DNA of 64,000 bases, taken from contig NZ_BPPA01000003.1 in assembly GCF_019972815.1 (NCBI RefSeq), positions 118,069 to 182,068 on the forward strand, given 5' to 3'. This stretch comes from Lactobacillus huangpiensis (GTDB taxonomy: Bacteria > Bacillota > Bacilli > Lactobacillales > Lactobacillaceae). This document shows positions 8,056-16,706 of this stretch, one piece after another. Under the pieces are notes generated by a model, which did not search any database, had not been told where the DNA came from, and saw only the letters and a list, made by a program, of their open reading frames with translations. The number at the start of each line of letters is the position of its first letter. Positions within the stretch are counted from its first letter, which is position 1. The position numbers and the translations under genes are program-made.

Positions 8056-9111
8056 TTACACCATCATCTTTACAAAACTATCAAAAATAGGAAGAGCATC
8101 TAGACTTCCAGGAGCACCTTCAGCATTAAAAGCTGTACCAATTACCTTATTGGCTTTATTACTGTAACCAGCTAATAACTCACTGTGGAGATCGTATAAT
8201 TCTTTTTCCATTTCAAATTGGACGCTGTTTGGCAGTACTAATTGATCTATATTAATCGCCACTTGCCAAATCTCATTCGTATTTTGGTCAATAACAGGAT
8301 AATTAATGCCATTATATGATTGAGGCAAAGCAACTAATTCAAAATTAAGAAATTCACTTAAGGCCAAAAAGCCCAGACCAATTCCCCAAAGAGGAATTTT
8401 CCTATAAAATGCTGCCAAAATAGGATTAAGGTTCTCTTTGAGTTCATCCACTTTTCCTGGACCACCTGAAATAATAATTCCTTGCGGTCGCAGATTTTTA
8501 ATATCAGGTACTGAGACGTTATAAGGTAAAACGGTAGCGTTGACTTTTCGTAAAGACAATTCTCTAAGCATAGAATGCTTTAATCCCAGATCGATAATAG
8601 CTACAGTTTTACCCACATTAGGTACCGCATAGGCATTTTTAGTTGAAACAGCAGCAGACTTGTTTTTAGGCAGAACTAAAGCTTTGATTTGATCAAAAGC
8701 ATGTTCGTCATTTGTATCCATGATTGAGGCTTTTATGGTTTTCTCTTTATTTAAAAGATGAACTAAAGCCCTGGTGTCAACGTTATAAATAGCCGGTATG
8801 TTTTTTTCCTTTAAAAAGGAAGCTAAATCTTGAAAGTTATTACTATCTGAGATATTTTGAGCTACATCATTTGCAATGATTCCTTTTACAGTTGGATTAA
8901 TACTTTCATAATCTATTGCGTTAATGCCATTGCCACCGATCATAGGAGCAGTAAAAACTAAAATTTTACCTGTGTTTGTTGGATCAGTTAAAGCTTCCTG
9001 ATAACCAAAATTACCAGTTTGAATAGCTAATTCACCTGTTGAAATTATTGAAGCTCCCAATCCCTCTCCCGGAAATGATTGACCATTTTCCAGAATTAAA
9101 TATCGTTTCAT
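8056..9111 (-). CDS. carA: carbamoyl-phosphate synthase small-subunit homologue lacking the glutaminase Cys/His
   Basis: CarA normally hydrolyses glutamine and channels ammonia to CarB. The 351-residue length and both domains are recognisable: the N-terminal CPSase_sm domain (1-150) and the class I glutamine amidotransferase domain (165-350, with SGGPG at 215-219). The nucleophile elbow GICLGHQ reads GIGLGFL (243-249), with Gly245 in place of Cys and Phe248 for His. The HPE triad segment reads NAE (329-331): His is lost and Glu kept. The protein cannot act as a glutaminase. The start codon abuts the rluD stop, so translation is probably coupled to rluD. The partner carB is equally degenerate. 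Confidence 0.88.
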   Translation of the reverse strand: MKRYLILENGQSFPGEGLGASIISTGELAIQTGNFGYQEALTDPTNTGKILVFTAPMIGGNGINAIDYESINPTVKGIIANDVAQNISDSNNFQDLASFLKEKNIPAIYNVDTRALVHLLNKEKTIKASIMDTNDEHAFDQIKALVLPKNKSAAVSTKNAYAVPNVGKTVAIIDLGLKHSMLRELSLRKVNATVLPYNVSVPDIKNLRPQGIIISGGPGKVDELKENLNPILAAFYRKIPLWGIGLGFLALSEFLNFELVALPQSYNGINYPVIDQNTNEIWQVAINIDQLVLPNSVQFEMEKELYDLHSELLAGYSNKANKVIGTAFNAEGAPGSLDALPIFDSFVKMMV

Positions 9112-10023
9112 TTAATCACTTTTTTCTCTTAAGTCAGCCAATTGTTGCAAAAAAATTTGTGGAGGCTGCACTTCAAATTCCAGCCACTTGCCTGAATGTG
9201 GTTGTTCGAATCCCAAAACTTGAGCATGCAAAAATTGACCATTACCTTTTAAGGTATGATGTGGTCCGTATAATGGATCCCCTGCAACGGGATGCCCAAT
9301 ATACGCAAGGTGTACCCTAATCTGGTGTGTACGCCCTGTTTCAAGCTGACATCTTATCAAACTATATTTTTGAAACTGTTCTAGGACAGTAAAATGAGTG
9401 ACTGCATTTTTACCGTTCTCAACTACAGCCATTTTTTTACGATCATAATGATCACGTCCGATCGGAGCTTCAATTGTTCCAGATTTTTCAGAAAAATTCC
9501 CATGTACAATTGCTAAATAAAGCCTTTTGTTAGTCTTTTGTGCTAACTGTTTCTCTAAGTTTTCACGCGAAAAAGCATTTTTGGCCACCATCAATAAACC
9601 AGATGTGTCTTTATCAATTCGATGCACAATTCCCGGCCGAAAGCCTTCAGGACTTTCGGCTAAATTTTTTGTATGAAACAGCAAAGCATTGACAAGAGTG
9701 TGATCTGGATGTCCAGCAGCCGGATGAACCACCATACCTTGAGGTTTGTTAACAACTATTACATCTTGATCTTCATAAATAATATCAAGCGGTATATCTT
9801 CTGGAACTACTGCCAAAGGTTTTAACTTCGGTACACTAACTGAAATCAAATCATTTTTTTGTACCTTATAAGAAGTTTTAACTGCCTTGCTGTTGACTAA
9901 AATATTTTTATCTTGCACTAAATTTTGGATCCTTGAGCGTGATAAAGATGGAATTTTGGTCGCGAGCACTTTATCGATTCTACCTTTTTCCTCCTGAATT
10001 ACGAATTGATATTTATCAGGCAT
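9112..10023 (-). CDS. rluD: RluD-type 23S rRNA pseudouridine synthase (YlyB homologue)
   Basis: Isomerises uridines in 23S rRNA. An N-terminal S4 RNA-binding domain (about residues 10-65 in this frame) is followed by the catalytic domain, with the signature HRIDKDTSGLLMVAKN carrying the catalytic Asp. It lies between lspA and carA, exactly the order lspA-ylyB-pyr known from Bacillus subtilis. The ATG at 10023 overlaps the lspA end by 8 nt. A TTG at 10044 and an ATG at 10041 are possible longer starts, but no ribosome binding site precedes them and homologues begin near the chosen start. Confidence 0.9.
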   Translation of the reverse strand: MPDKYQFVIQEEKGRIDKVLATKIPSLSRSRIQNLVQDKNILVNSKAVKTSYKVQKNDLISVSVPKLKPLAVVPEDIPLDIIYEDQDVIVVNKPQGMVVHPAAGHPDHTLVNALLFHTKNLAESPEGFRPGIVHRIDKDTSGLLMVAKNAFSRENLEKQLAQKTNKRLYLAIVHGNFSEKSGTIEAPIGRDHYDRKKMAVVENGKNAVTHFTVLEQFQKYSLIRCQLETGRTHQIRVHLAYIGHPVAGDPLYGPHHTLKGNGQFLHAQVLGFEQPHSGKWLEFEVQPPQIFLQQLADLREKSD

Positions 10024-10480
10024 TATTTTTTTCGCTTTCATCAAAAAACAGAAGATAAATAAAAACGAGTATTATCCCTACTGTTATTGCAGAATCGGCA
10101 ATGTTAAAAATATTGAATTGAATAAAATCGACTTGGATCATATCAATGACGTACTTTAGATGAATCCGATCAATTAAATTACCTATTATTCCCCCAAGAA
10201 CTAATGCAACTCCAGTACTGAAAAGCTTACTATGAAATTTTTTAATAAACAGATAATATAAACATACTATGATGGCAATAATGCTAATTAAATAAAAAAG
10301 TCCCATTTGACCAGGAAGAATATTCCAAGCAGCACCTTCGTTTTGCACGTAGGTAAATGAAAAAATATGAGGAAGAACCTGGTGTGATTCACCAAGTCTA
10401 TAGTTACCAGCAATAAAAGACTTTAAAGCCTGATCGAAGATCACTATTAATAACGAAATAATTAAATATAAAAATTGCAT
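10016..10480 (-). CDS. lspA: lipoprotein signal peptidase (signal peptidase II)
   Basis: Membrane aspartic protease that removes the signal peptide from diacylglyceryl-modified prolipoproteins. The 154 residues form four transmembrane helices. The two catalytic Asp residues lie in YVIDMI and FNIADSA, and the conserved VQNEGAAW and GNLIDR boxes are present. The start is 8 nt after the fhs stop and the 3' end overlaps rluD, so it belongs to one leftward operon fhs-lspA-rluD-carA-carB. Confidence 0.95.
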   Translation of the reverse strand: MQFLYLIISLLIVIFDQALKSFIAGNYRLGESHQVLPHIFSFTYVQNEGAAWNILPGQMGLFYLISIIAIIVCLYYLFIKKFHSKLFSTGVALVLGGIIGNLIDRIHLKYVIDMIQVDFIQFNIFNIADSAITVGIILVFIYLLFFDESEKNNA

Positions 10481-10488
10481 TGCTACTT

Positions 10489-12165
10489 TTAAAATAAGCC
10501 ACTAATTTTGCCGTTGTTATCAACATCAATATCTAATGCAGCAGGATGCTTAGGTAACCCAGGCATGTCTAAAACATGTCCGGTGGTTATGACAATGAAG
10601 CCTGCTCCATTTTTCAAACTGGCACCTTTAACATGCAAGGTAAAATCATTTGGAGCACCTAACAATTTTTGATTATCAGTGAATGAATATTGTGTCTTGG
10701 CAATAATTACAGGCAACTTATCCTTCCCCATTTTTTCCAGTTCTTGAATATCTTTTTCCGCTTTTTCACTATATTCTACTCGTGCTGCATGATATATTTT
10801 TTGCGCAACTTTTGCAATTTTAGTTTTAACGTCATCATCTTTTTGGTAAGTCGGAATAAGATGACCACTTTGAGAATTTGCCAAATCAAGGACTGCTTTT
10901 GCTGCATCTATGCCACCTTTTGATCCCTGTTCATGATAATCTACCACAACAGAGTCAATTCCTTGTTCCTTGATCAATTTCTGTAAAAGATTAAGCTCAT
11001 TTTCAGTGTCTGTAGTGAAGTGATTAATTAAAACAATAACTGGAAGACCATAATTACGCATATTATTCATATGTCTCTTAAGATTTTCAAAACCGTCGCG
11101 TAAAGCAGACAGATTTTCCTTACTTAAGTTATCAGTAGTTCCTTCAGCTTGATATTTTAAGGCACGGACAGTAGCCACAACTACACTGGCATCTGGTTTT
11201 TTATCAAGATGTTCAGAAACAAAGTCCATGAATTTCTGACCACCCAGATCACTACCAAATCCCGCTTCAGTCAATACGTAGTCGCTTAGGTGTAAGGCTA
11301 AATTCGTTGCCATGACTGTGTTTGCACCATGAGCAATATTGGCAAATGGGCCACCATGCACTAAAGCAGGAGTATGCTCAATAGTTTGTACAAGGTTGGG
11401 CTTTAAGGCGTTGGAAAGAAGAGCAGCAATTGCACCTTCAAAACCAAGATCCTTAACGAAAACAGGCTGATCATCAATGGTATAACCAACGAGCATTAAT
11501 CCAATTCTCTTTTTTAAATCGTTGATGTCAGTCGACAAACACAGAATCGCCATTAATTCGTTAGCAACTGTGATTGCAAAACTGGATTTATGCTCAACAC
11601 CATTAAACTTTGAACCCTGTCCGACAGTAATATTTCTTAAACTGCGATCATTCACATCAATTCCGCGTTTTAAGAGGATTCTGTCAAGATCTAGCTTAAG
11701 TTCATTTCCTTGATAGATATAATTGTCTACTAGTGCAGCCAAAGTATCAATTGCGGCGGTTAAAGCATGCATATCTCCGGTAAAATGGAGATTAATGTCT
11801 TCCATTGGAATTACCTGTGCCTGACCTCCTCCAGTTGCTCCGCCCTTTAAGCCAAAAACTGGCCCCATTGACGGTTCTCTTAAAGCAATCATGGTTCTTT
11901 GATGTAACTGATTGTTTATGGCATCTCCTAAACCAATCGTCATAGTTGACTTGCCTTCTCCAGCAGGAGTAGGTGAAATAGAGGTAACCAAAATAAGTTT
12001 ACCAAGGTGTTGGTTTGCCATGGTACGTTTTATTGCCTGCCAGTTAATTTTAGCCTTGTCGTTACCATAAGGTTCAATGTCAGTATCTCTTAAGCCGACC
12101 TTTGCGGCTATTTCATTAATAGGTAATGCGTGAGCTTCTTGTGCAATTTGAATATCTGATTTCAT
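10489..12165 (-). CDS. fhs: formate-tetrahydrofolate ligase
   Basis: ATP-dependent synthesis of 10-formyl-tetrahydrofolate from formate, supplying one-carbon units for purines and initiator fMet-tRNA. The 558-residue length is normal. The P-loop TPAGEGKST lies at 66-74 and is followed by the [10 protein letters not shown] and GGATGGG segments typical of the family. AGAGG precedes the ATG. It is the first gene of the operon that continues into lspA, and its promoter is at about 12275-12283. The leader of about 100 nt shows no riboswitch that I recognise. Confidence 0.96.
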   Translation of the reverse strand: MKSDIQIAQEAHALPINEIAAKVGLRDTDIEPYGNDKAKINWQAIKRTMANQHLGKLILVTSISPTPAGEGKSTMTIGLGDAINNQLHQRTMIALREPSMGPVFGLKGGATGGGQAQVIPMEDINLHFTGDMHALTAAIDTLAALVDNYIYQGNELKLDLDRILLKRGIDVNDRSLRNITVGQGSKFNGVEHKSSFAITVANELMAILCLSTDINDLKKRIGLMLVGYTIDDQPVFVKDLGFEGAIAALLSNALKPNLVQTIEHTPALVHGGPFANIAHGANTVMATNLALHLSDYVLTEAGFGSDLGGQKFMDFVSEHLDKKPDASVVVATVRALKYQAEGTTDNLSKENLSALRDGFENLKRHMNNMRNYGLPVIVLINHFTTDTENELNLLQKLIKEQGIDSVVVDYHEQGSKGGIDAAKAVLDLANSQSGHLIPTYQKDDDVKTKIAKVAQKIYHAARVEYSEKAEKDIQELEKMGKDKLPVIIAKTQYSFTDNQKLLGAPNDFTLHVKGASLKNGAGFIVITTGHVLDMPGLPKHPAALDIDVDNNGKISGLF

Positions 12166-12274
12166 TGCGCATGCCTCTTTCTATAAATGTAAATTGTTAA
12201 ATCTAACTCTTCATTTTAAGTAATATCCTTTTCATATTAGAATTTAGGTCCCACCTTTTGTTTAATCAATTGTC

Positions 12275-12283
12275 ATTATAACA
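12275..12283 (-). promoter_or_regulatory. extended -10 promoter of the fhs-lspA-rluD-carAB operon
   Basis: On the minus strand TGTTATAAT forms an extended -10 element with no good -35. It lies about 110 bp before the fhs start. No other promoter is evident down to carB, so the car genes probably depend on it. Confidence 0.5.
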
Positions 12284-12355
12284 AATATTGATCAATTTTT
12301 ATGCATTGCCAGTCACAAATTAAGAATTACGCTAAATTTACTTTTAACTGATGTA

Positions 12356-12384
12356 AAAAACAGGCAGAGGTCTGCCTGCTTTAC
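12356..12384 (-). terminator. terminator downstream of the small membrane protein gene
   Basis: CAGGCAGA / TCTGCCTG stem with a two-base loop, followed on the minus strand by six T residues. It overlaps the end of the gene at 12381. Confidence 0.75.
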
Positions 12385-12713
12385 TTTTCAAATCTTAATA
12401 AGTAATACTGACCAAATTCAGCAATTCTGATTTTATAAATTTTTAGCAGCTGCCAGTCGAAAATAATTGCTGGTTCAGATGTCAATTTTGCTTTAGCACG
12501 AAATGGCAACTTAAATATTTCATTGTTCCAATAAGAATTAAAGTAAGTATGAACTAATAATATCACGAATAATAAGGCACAAATTAAAGCCGGCCAGTTG
12601 AAAATTTTTGTACTTTCATATAAGAAAATAAGACATAAAAAAAGAACTATTAATACCCAGCTGAAATAAATTAATCCACTGCGACCTAAAATAATGAAAT
12701 GTTTTTTTCTCAT
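12381..12713 (-). CDS. small membrane protein, possibly EbsA-like
   Basis: 110-residue protein with two predicted transmembrane helices (about residues 9-30 and 40-60), followed by a basic cytoplasmic or surface domain of about 50 residues. The size and two-helix layout recall the EbsA family of lactic acid bacteria, but I cannot confirm that. The ATG at 12713 has a clear AAAGGAG eight bases upstream, so I prefer it over the TTG at 12734. The gene overlaps the end of the metallophosphoesterase gene only through its ribosome binding site and is probably co-transcribed with it. Confidence 0.6.
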   Translation of the reverse strand: MRKKHFIILGRSGLIYFSWVLIVLFLCLIFLYESTKIFNWPALICALLFVILLVHTYFNSYWNNEIFKLPFRAKAKLTSEPAIIFDWQLLKIYKIRIAEFGQYYLLRFEK

Positions 12714-12724
12714 AAGGCTCCTTT

Positions 12725-13954
12725 TCAATACCAAATTTCTGTTTCAAGATTGCTATGATCAGTCGTATCGAATAAAGTTTTCATGTAATTGCTAAAACGA
12801 GGTCTTTGATTGACTAAAATTTTAAATTCTGGAGAAGAATATAATTTTTTTAATTGCTCCTTTTCGATATGATTGTGACCAGTAAAATACTGATAATTCA
12901 TCTCTATAAACAAATGATTTACCTTTTGCAGAAGCTCAGATTGTTCATTATTAAAATTATCTTTCTTATTTGAATTTCCTTTTAAATTTTTTATTTGAAT
13001 TTCCTTCAAATAATGGTGAAAATGAGCTAAATTTTGATCTTCCAGCTCTTTTTTATTCAAAAATGGTTTCATGTTAAATGTATGACGCTGATATTTAATG
13101 TTATCTGGTCTTACCTTGATTACCCCATATCCCTGGTCATATGAACAAAAACTTGAGGTGACCACTTCTATCGTAGGTGTTCTTTCTAATGGTCCAACTA
13201 TATTTTGAGCATGTATATGACCAGAAAAGGCAACTTTAATGTTGAAATCCTCACACAGACGACGTAAAAGTTGAGCATTATTTAGGACAAAGCCACGATT
13301 TACTGCCGGATTATGAGCATACAGATTATGATGCATAAATAGAAGTGGTCTCAGATGATTTCTTTTAGCATTTTCCAACTGTTTTTCTAGCCAGATAATT
13401 TGTTCCTCATTTATTTGTCCTTCAGTAGCAGGGGCACCATTTGCCTCATGTTTACCATAAATATTGGAATCTAGTAGCAATAAAAGGTAACGCTGATTTA
13501 ATTGAACACTGTATGCTAATGAATCAGGATCAATGCTCAGTGCGCAGTCATATGAGCTTTTAAATATTTCCTGCCAGTCCCTTGGGCTTATTTGGTGAGC
13601 ATAAAGTTGATTTGGACCTTTAAAAGCACGCGCCCAACCATCATATATATCATGATTCCCAGGTAAAACCAATAGTTTTGTTGCTTTTAAACGACTAAAT
13701 ATTTCCGCAAATTTTTGTGCAGAAATAAGTTCTCCGTTAAAAGTTACGTCTCCAGTAACGATGATAGCGGCTGGCTTCTTTTGATTAGCAAAATCAGTAA
13801 AAGCTCGAAGAGCTATTTCTTGATAAGCCAGATCTTTACCTTGACTAGTATTTTGAATAAGTTGAAATGCATGGCCATTATCATGCAAGCTATCAGCAAT
13901 TAGGTGAGTGTCTGTAATAACCCAAAACTCCGTATTTGATTTTTCAGTAATCAT
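12725..13954 (-). CDS. calcineurin-like metallophosphoesterase
   Basis: 409 residues. The N-terminal half carries all five metallophosphoesterase motifs: DTHL, GDVTFNGE, GNHD, MHHN and SGHIH, forming a two-metal centre. The C-terminal 130 residues are charged and unassigned. No signal peptide is seen. The substrate is unknown; relatives act on cyclic nucleotides or other phosphodiesters. The ATG overlaps the upstream methyltransferase stop as ATGA, which supports this start and translational coupling. Confidence 0.85.
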   Translation of the reverse strand: MITEKSNTEFWVITDTHLIADSLHDNGHAFQLIQNTSQGKDLAYQEIALRAFTDFANQKKPAAIIVTGDVTFNGELISAQKFAEIFSRLKATKLLVLPGNHDIYDGWARAFKGPNQLYAHQISPRDWQEIFKSSYDCALSIDPDSLAYSVQLNQRYLLLLLDSNIYGKHEANGAPATEGQINEEQIIWLEKQLENAKRNHLRPLLFMHHNLYAHNPAVNRGFVLNNAQLLRRLCEDFNIKVAFSGHIHAQNIVGPLERTPTIEVVTSSFCSYDQGYGVIKVRPDNIKYQRHTFNMKPFLNKKELEDQNLAHFHHYLKEIQIKNLKGNSNKKDNFNNEQSELLQKVNHLFIEMNYQYFTGHNHIEKEQLKKLYSSPEFKILVNQRPRFSNYMKTLFDTTDHSNLETEIWY

Positions 13955-15075
13955 TTTTTTCTTGCCCAATATTGGTAAAAATCTACTCTTAAATTGCCAT
14001 TAAATAGCTTTCGCTTTTTTGTTGCTTTTTTACCAAAAAATTTTTCAAAAGCAGGATCTCCAACTAAATAATACTGACTGAAACTATCATATTTTAGAAG
14101 TGAGTCGCCCATCTGTTTATAAAGATTTTCGGCAGATTCTCGATCTTTCAGTCTTTTACCATATGGGGGATTTGCAATTATAACCCCATTTTGTAAATCC
14201 GTAGCAAAATCTTTTACCGCAACCTGTTTAAAATAAATATCTTGTAATACACCTGCGTTATTCGCATTTAATTTTGCAATTTCTAAAATAGACTGATCAA
14301 TGTCACACGCCCAAATAGGTTGTTCAAGTGGTTTGATTTTATTCTTTGCTTCTGCTACCAATTCATTATGAATAGTGCTGTCAAACCAATCAAAGCCATC
14401 AAAGGCGAATTGGCGCCAAATTCCTGGAGCAATATTTTTTCCTATTAAGGCTGCTTCAATAGCAAGAGTACCAGAACCAGTCATTGGATCTATTAAGGGA
14501 TGACTGCCATCATATGGAGTTAGTTTTAATAATCCTGCCGCAAAGTTTTCTTTCAGAGGAGCTCCCCCATGTTCAATGCGGTAACCCCTTTTAAACAAAC
14601 TGGCCCCAGTTGTATCTAACGAAAGCCTTGCAATATCTTTGTTTATATGAATGTCAAGAGGATATTCATTACCGTTTTCCGGCAAGAAGCCGCGACGATG
14701 ATACTGATCGGACATTTTATTAACAATCGCTTTTTTTACGATTGATTGAATGCCTGGCTCAGAATGTAATTTAGACCTGACTGATCTGCCTTTCACAGGA
14801 AATTTAGCGTCAACAGGTAGTAATTCTGCCCAATCAATTTCATATACTTGGTTAAAAAGAGTATCAAAATCCGTGGCTTTAAATTCCTTTAGTAAAATTT
14901 TAACGCGGTCTGCTGTTCTTAACCAGAGATTGGTTTTGACAATATCAGTTTCATTACCGGTAAAAAAGACTCTCCCGTTTTCAGTGTGCGTTTTATAGCC
15001 CATTGCCTGCAGTTCTTTGGCAACAACACTTTCAAACCCAACGCCCATAGTTGTATATAATTGATATTTTTCCAT
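13951..15075 (-). CDS. THUMP-domain 23S rRNA N2-guanine methyltransferase (YpsC/RlmL-like)
   Basis: A SAM-dependent RNA methyltransferase of 374 residues. The N-terminal ferredoxin-like/THUMP region (about 1-155) binds RNA. The Rossmann methyltransferase domain carries motif I DPMTGSGTLAIEAAL and the catalytic NPPYGKRL motif used by guanine-N2 enzymes. Its position beside rnpB and gpsB matches Bacillus subtilis ypsC. It shares its 3' end with the metallophosphoesterase start. Confidence 0.88.
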   Translation of the reverse strand: MEKYQLYTTMGVGFESVVAKELQAMGYKTHTENGRVFFTGNETDIVKTNLWLRTADRVKILLKEFKATDFDTLFNQVYEIDWAELLPVDAKFPVKGRSVRSKLHSEPGIQSIVKKAIVNKMSDQYHRRGFLPENGNEYPLDIHINKDIARLSLDTTGASLFKRGYRIEHGGAPLKENFAAGLLKLTPYDGSHPLIDPMTGSGTLAIEAALIGKNIAPGIWRQFAFDGFDWFDSTIHNELVAEAKNKIKPLEQPIWACDIDQSILEIAKLNANNAGVLQDIYFKQVAVKDFATDLQNGVIIANPPYGKRLKDRESAENLYKQMGDSLLKYDSFSQYYLVGDPAFEKFFGKKATKKRKLFNGNLRVDFYQYWARKK

Positions 15076-15094
15076 CTTTATTCTTTCTTTTCTT

Positions 15095-15130
15095 TAAAAA
15101 AAGCGTTGAGCCCTTTGAAAAGCTCAACGC
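15095..15130 (-). terminator. terminator of rnpB
   Basis: GCGTTGAGC / GCTCAACGC stem with a short loop, then seven T residues on the minus strand, directly after the RNase P RNA 3' end. Confidence 0.85.
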
Positions 15131-15519
15131 TGCCAATGCAAATTTCTGTAAGCCACGTTCTGTTCAGGTATTTGTGGCATAAATACCTTCAGCAGCCATC
15201 TATCTTTGCTAAATATCAGCAATCCAATCTTTAGTTCATTTCCTTAGATTGAAACGCCCCCACCAAGTTTGGGTTGCACGCTCGCAGGGTTTACCTCGTT
15301 CCACCAGAAGCGTTTCCGCCTCTGCTTCGTCACTGTGGCACTTTTCAGAATATTCATGCATGTCATAATGGTGATTTAGCACTTTTTTCGCCGTAATTGT
15401 AAATTCTTTAGCTTATTGGGCTAAATACGAACACTACAAGCATCGCAGCTCGTGCGTGCGTGGACTTTCCTCAGCCTGACCTTTTCAAGATCAAACCGCG
15501 ACTGCTCAAAATTTGCACC
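15131..15519 (-). ncRNA. rnpB: RNase P RNA, Bacillus type (class B)
   Basis: Catalytic RNA of RNase P, which matures tRNA 5' ends. On the minus strand the conserved CR-I segment GAGGAAAGTCCACGC lies near the 5' end. The 3' part has GAACAGAACGTGGCTTACAG, the CR-V region that binds the tRNA CCA end. Length is about 390 nt. The gene lies directly downstream of gpsB with its own promoter and terminator, the arrangement usual in Firmicutes. Exact ends are estimated from the promoter and the terminator stem. Confidence 0.95.
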
Positions 15520-15526
15520 ATTAAAA

Positions 15527-15555
15527 ATTATATCAAAGCTTACTCTTTTTGTAAC
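15527..15555 (-). promoter_or_regulatory. promoter of rnpB
   Basis: On the minus strand GTTACA (15550-15555), a 17-bp spacer and a perfect TATAAT (15527-15532). The -35 lies inside the gpsB 3' end. Confidence 0.65.
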
Positions 15556-15980
15556 CCATAAACTCGCTGTTCCAAATTATATACCTTCCGTTCAAGAGTC
15601 GAAATGCGTTGAATGATAGCCATATTAGTAGAATTTTCTTTTTGCGAATCTGCTTCATTTGTTGGACTAAAACTCTGAGTGGAACGTTCTTGGGTCGGTG
15701 TATAAGTCCGCACTGATTCCTGAGTAGCAGCTGGACTGACTCTTCTGGTCTTTTGCTCTTGAATAGAATCTTCTTTATGTCGATCGTCCATCAACTCTCC
15801 CTGCAACTTGCCAATCTGACCATAAAGATCTTCAATAATTTGTTCAAATGTATCGTAATCAGCAATTACTTTGTCTAAAAAAACATCAACCTCATGTGGA
15901 TCCAAACCTTTAACCTTTGTTCTAAATTGTTTTTTTAAAATATCCTGAGTGGATAGTTGAATATCATTTAAATCTGCCAT
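15540..15980 (-). CDS. gpsB: cell division regulator GpsB
   Basis: GpsB is a DivIVA-like coiled-coil adaptor that coordinates peptidoglycan synthases during septal and lateral growth. The 146-residue protein has the DivIVA-type N-terminal membrane-binding domain (QDILKKQFRTKVKGLDPHEV), a coiled coil to about 70, a variable Ser/Thr/Gln-rich linker and a short C-terminal trimerisation coil (ISTLERKVYNLEQRV). The ATG at 15980 gives the standard MADLND start. The neighbouring ypsA and, across the divergent region, the PBP1A gene ponA fit this role. Confidence 0.93.
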   Translation of the reverse strand: MADLNDIQLSTQDILKKQFRTKVKGLDPHEVDVFLDKVIADYDTFEQIIEDLYGQIGKLQGELMDDRHKEDSIQEQKTRRVSPAATQESVRTYTPTQERSTQSFSPTNEADSQKENSTNMAIIQRISTLERKVYNLEQRVYGLQKE

Positions 15981-16070
15981 GATAATATACAACTCCTTTT
16001 ATATCACTTTTATTCTAGCAAAAACTGGACTGGCTTAAAACTAAAATGTTAATTTTAAAACAAAGTTATC

Positions 16071-16637
16071 TTATTCTTGATATTCGTCATCTTGATTTTC
16101 CTGAAATTCTTCTGCTTCATCCTGCAGATCATAAAAATCAATTAATTCTAATGAATATTCTGTCGTTTCTTGGTATTTTTTGATTAAATTATAATCAAAC
16201 TTGGGCTTTCCAGGATTTTCTGGGTCATAGATCATCAGGGCTCTATCTGTATGCATAAGCATGAAGTTTTGATAATTGCGCAGTTGAACAGGATTTTGGT
16301 AAGTTTCTTTTGAAGTGGAAGCAAAAAAATCAACTTGCTGTTTTAAAGAGAGATACTTTTCCTGATTATTTTCATTCCATCTGCTGGCAAATTCCTCATA
16401 AGGAACAATGATAGAAACCCTTAAAGAATATTTTTGTCGCAAGTCGATTGCGACCTCACTTGCCCACTGCTCTACACCCAAATTAGCTCCAGTTATTACC
16501 CAGTCAAGTTGGTTATTTTCTATTAGGCTTATCATATGTTTTTTTAGAACCATTTTAATAATTTTTATCTTGAGGTCTTTGTCTCCAAATGTATTAAGCT
16601 CATAATTACGGTATCCAGTTACCCACAATCTTTGCAT
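16071..16637 (-). CDS. ypsA: YpsA family SLOG-domain protein (DUF1273)
   Basis: 188-residue protein with a Rossmann-like SLOG fold, including WVITGANLGVEQWASEVA, where a nucleotide-like ligand is expected. YpsA works with GpsB in cell division in Bacillus and Staphylococcus. The ypsA-gpsB-rnpB order is conserved. The C-terminal tail is acidic (DLQDEAEEFQENQDDE). The gene diverges from recU with overlapping upstream sequence, so the recU promoter lies just outside its 5' end. Confidence 0.9.
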   Translation of the reverse strand: MQRLWVTGYRNYELNTFGDKDLKIKIIKMVLKKHMISLIENNQLDWVITGANLGVEQWASEVAIDLRQKYSLRVSIIVPYEEFASRWNENNQEKYLSLKQQVDFFASTSKETYQNPVQLRNYQNFMLMHTDRALMIYDPENPGKPKFDYNLIKKYQETTEYSLELIDFYDLQDEAEEFQENQDDEYQE

Positions 16638-16658
16638 AATGAAACAGATAGCTCCTTG

Positions 16659-16687
16659 TTCAAAAACTTTTTCTTTATTGCTATAAT
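16659..16687 (+). promoter_or_regulatory. promoter of recU-ponA
   Basis: TTCAAA (16659-16664), 17-bp spacer, perfect TATAAT (16682-16687). It is followed by AGGAG shortly before the ATG at 16707, which settles the recU start. Confidence 0.6.
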
Positions 16688-16706
16688 GCTAGCAGGAGTG
16701 ATATTT

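Noticed and set aside
4877..9111. Treating carAB as frameshifted pseudogenes
   Set aside because: Both frames are open over normal family length with start and stop codons in coupled positions; only active-site residues are changed.
9000..9115. PyrR-type attenuator before carA
   Set aside because: carA starts directly at the rluD stop; there is no leader in which an attenuator could fold.
12166..12380. Possible ZTP or THF riboswitch upstream of fhs
   Set aside because: The transcribed leader is only about 110 nt and I could not find the conserved core of either class; a CTGGC match lies upstream of the promoter and would not be transcribed.
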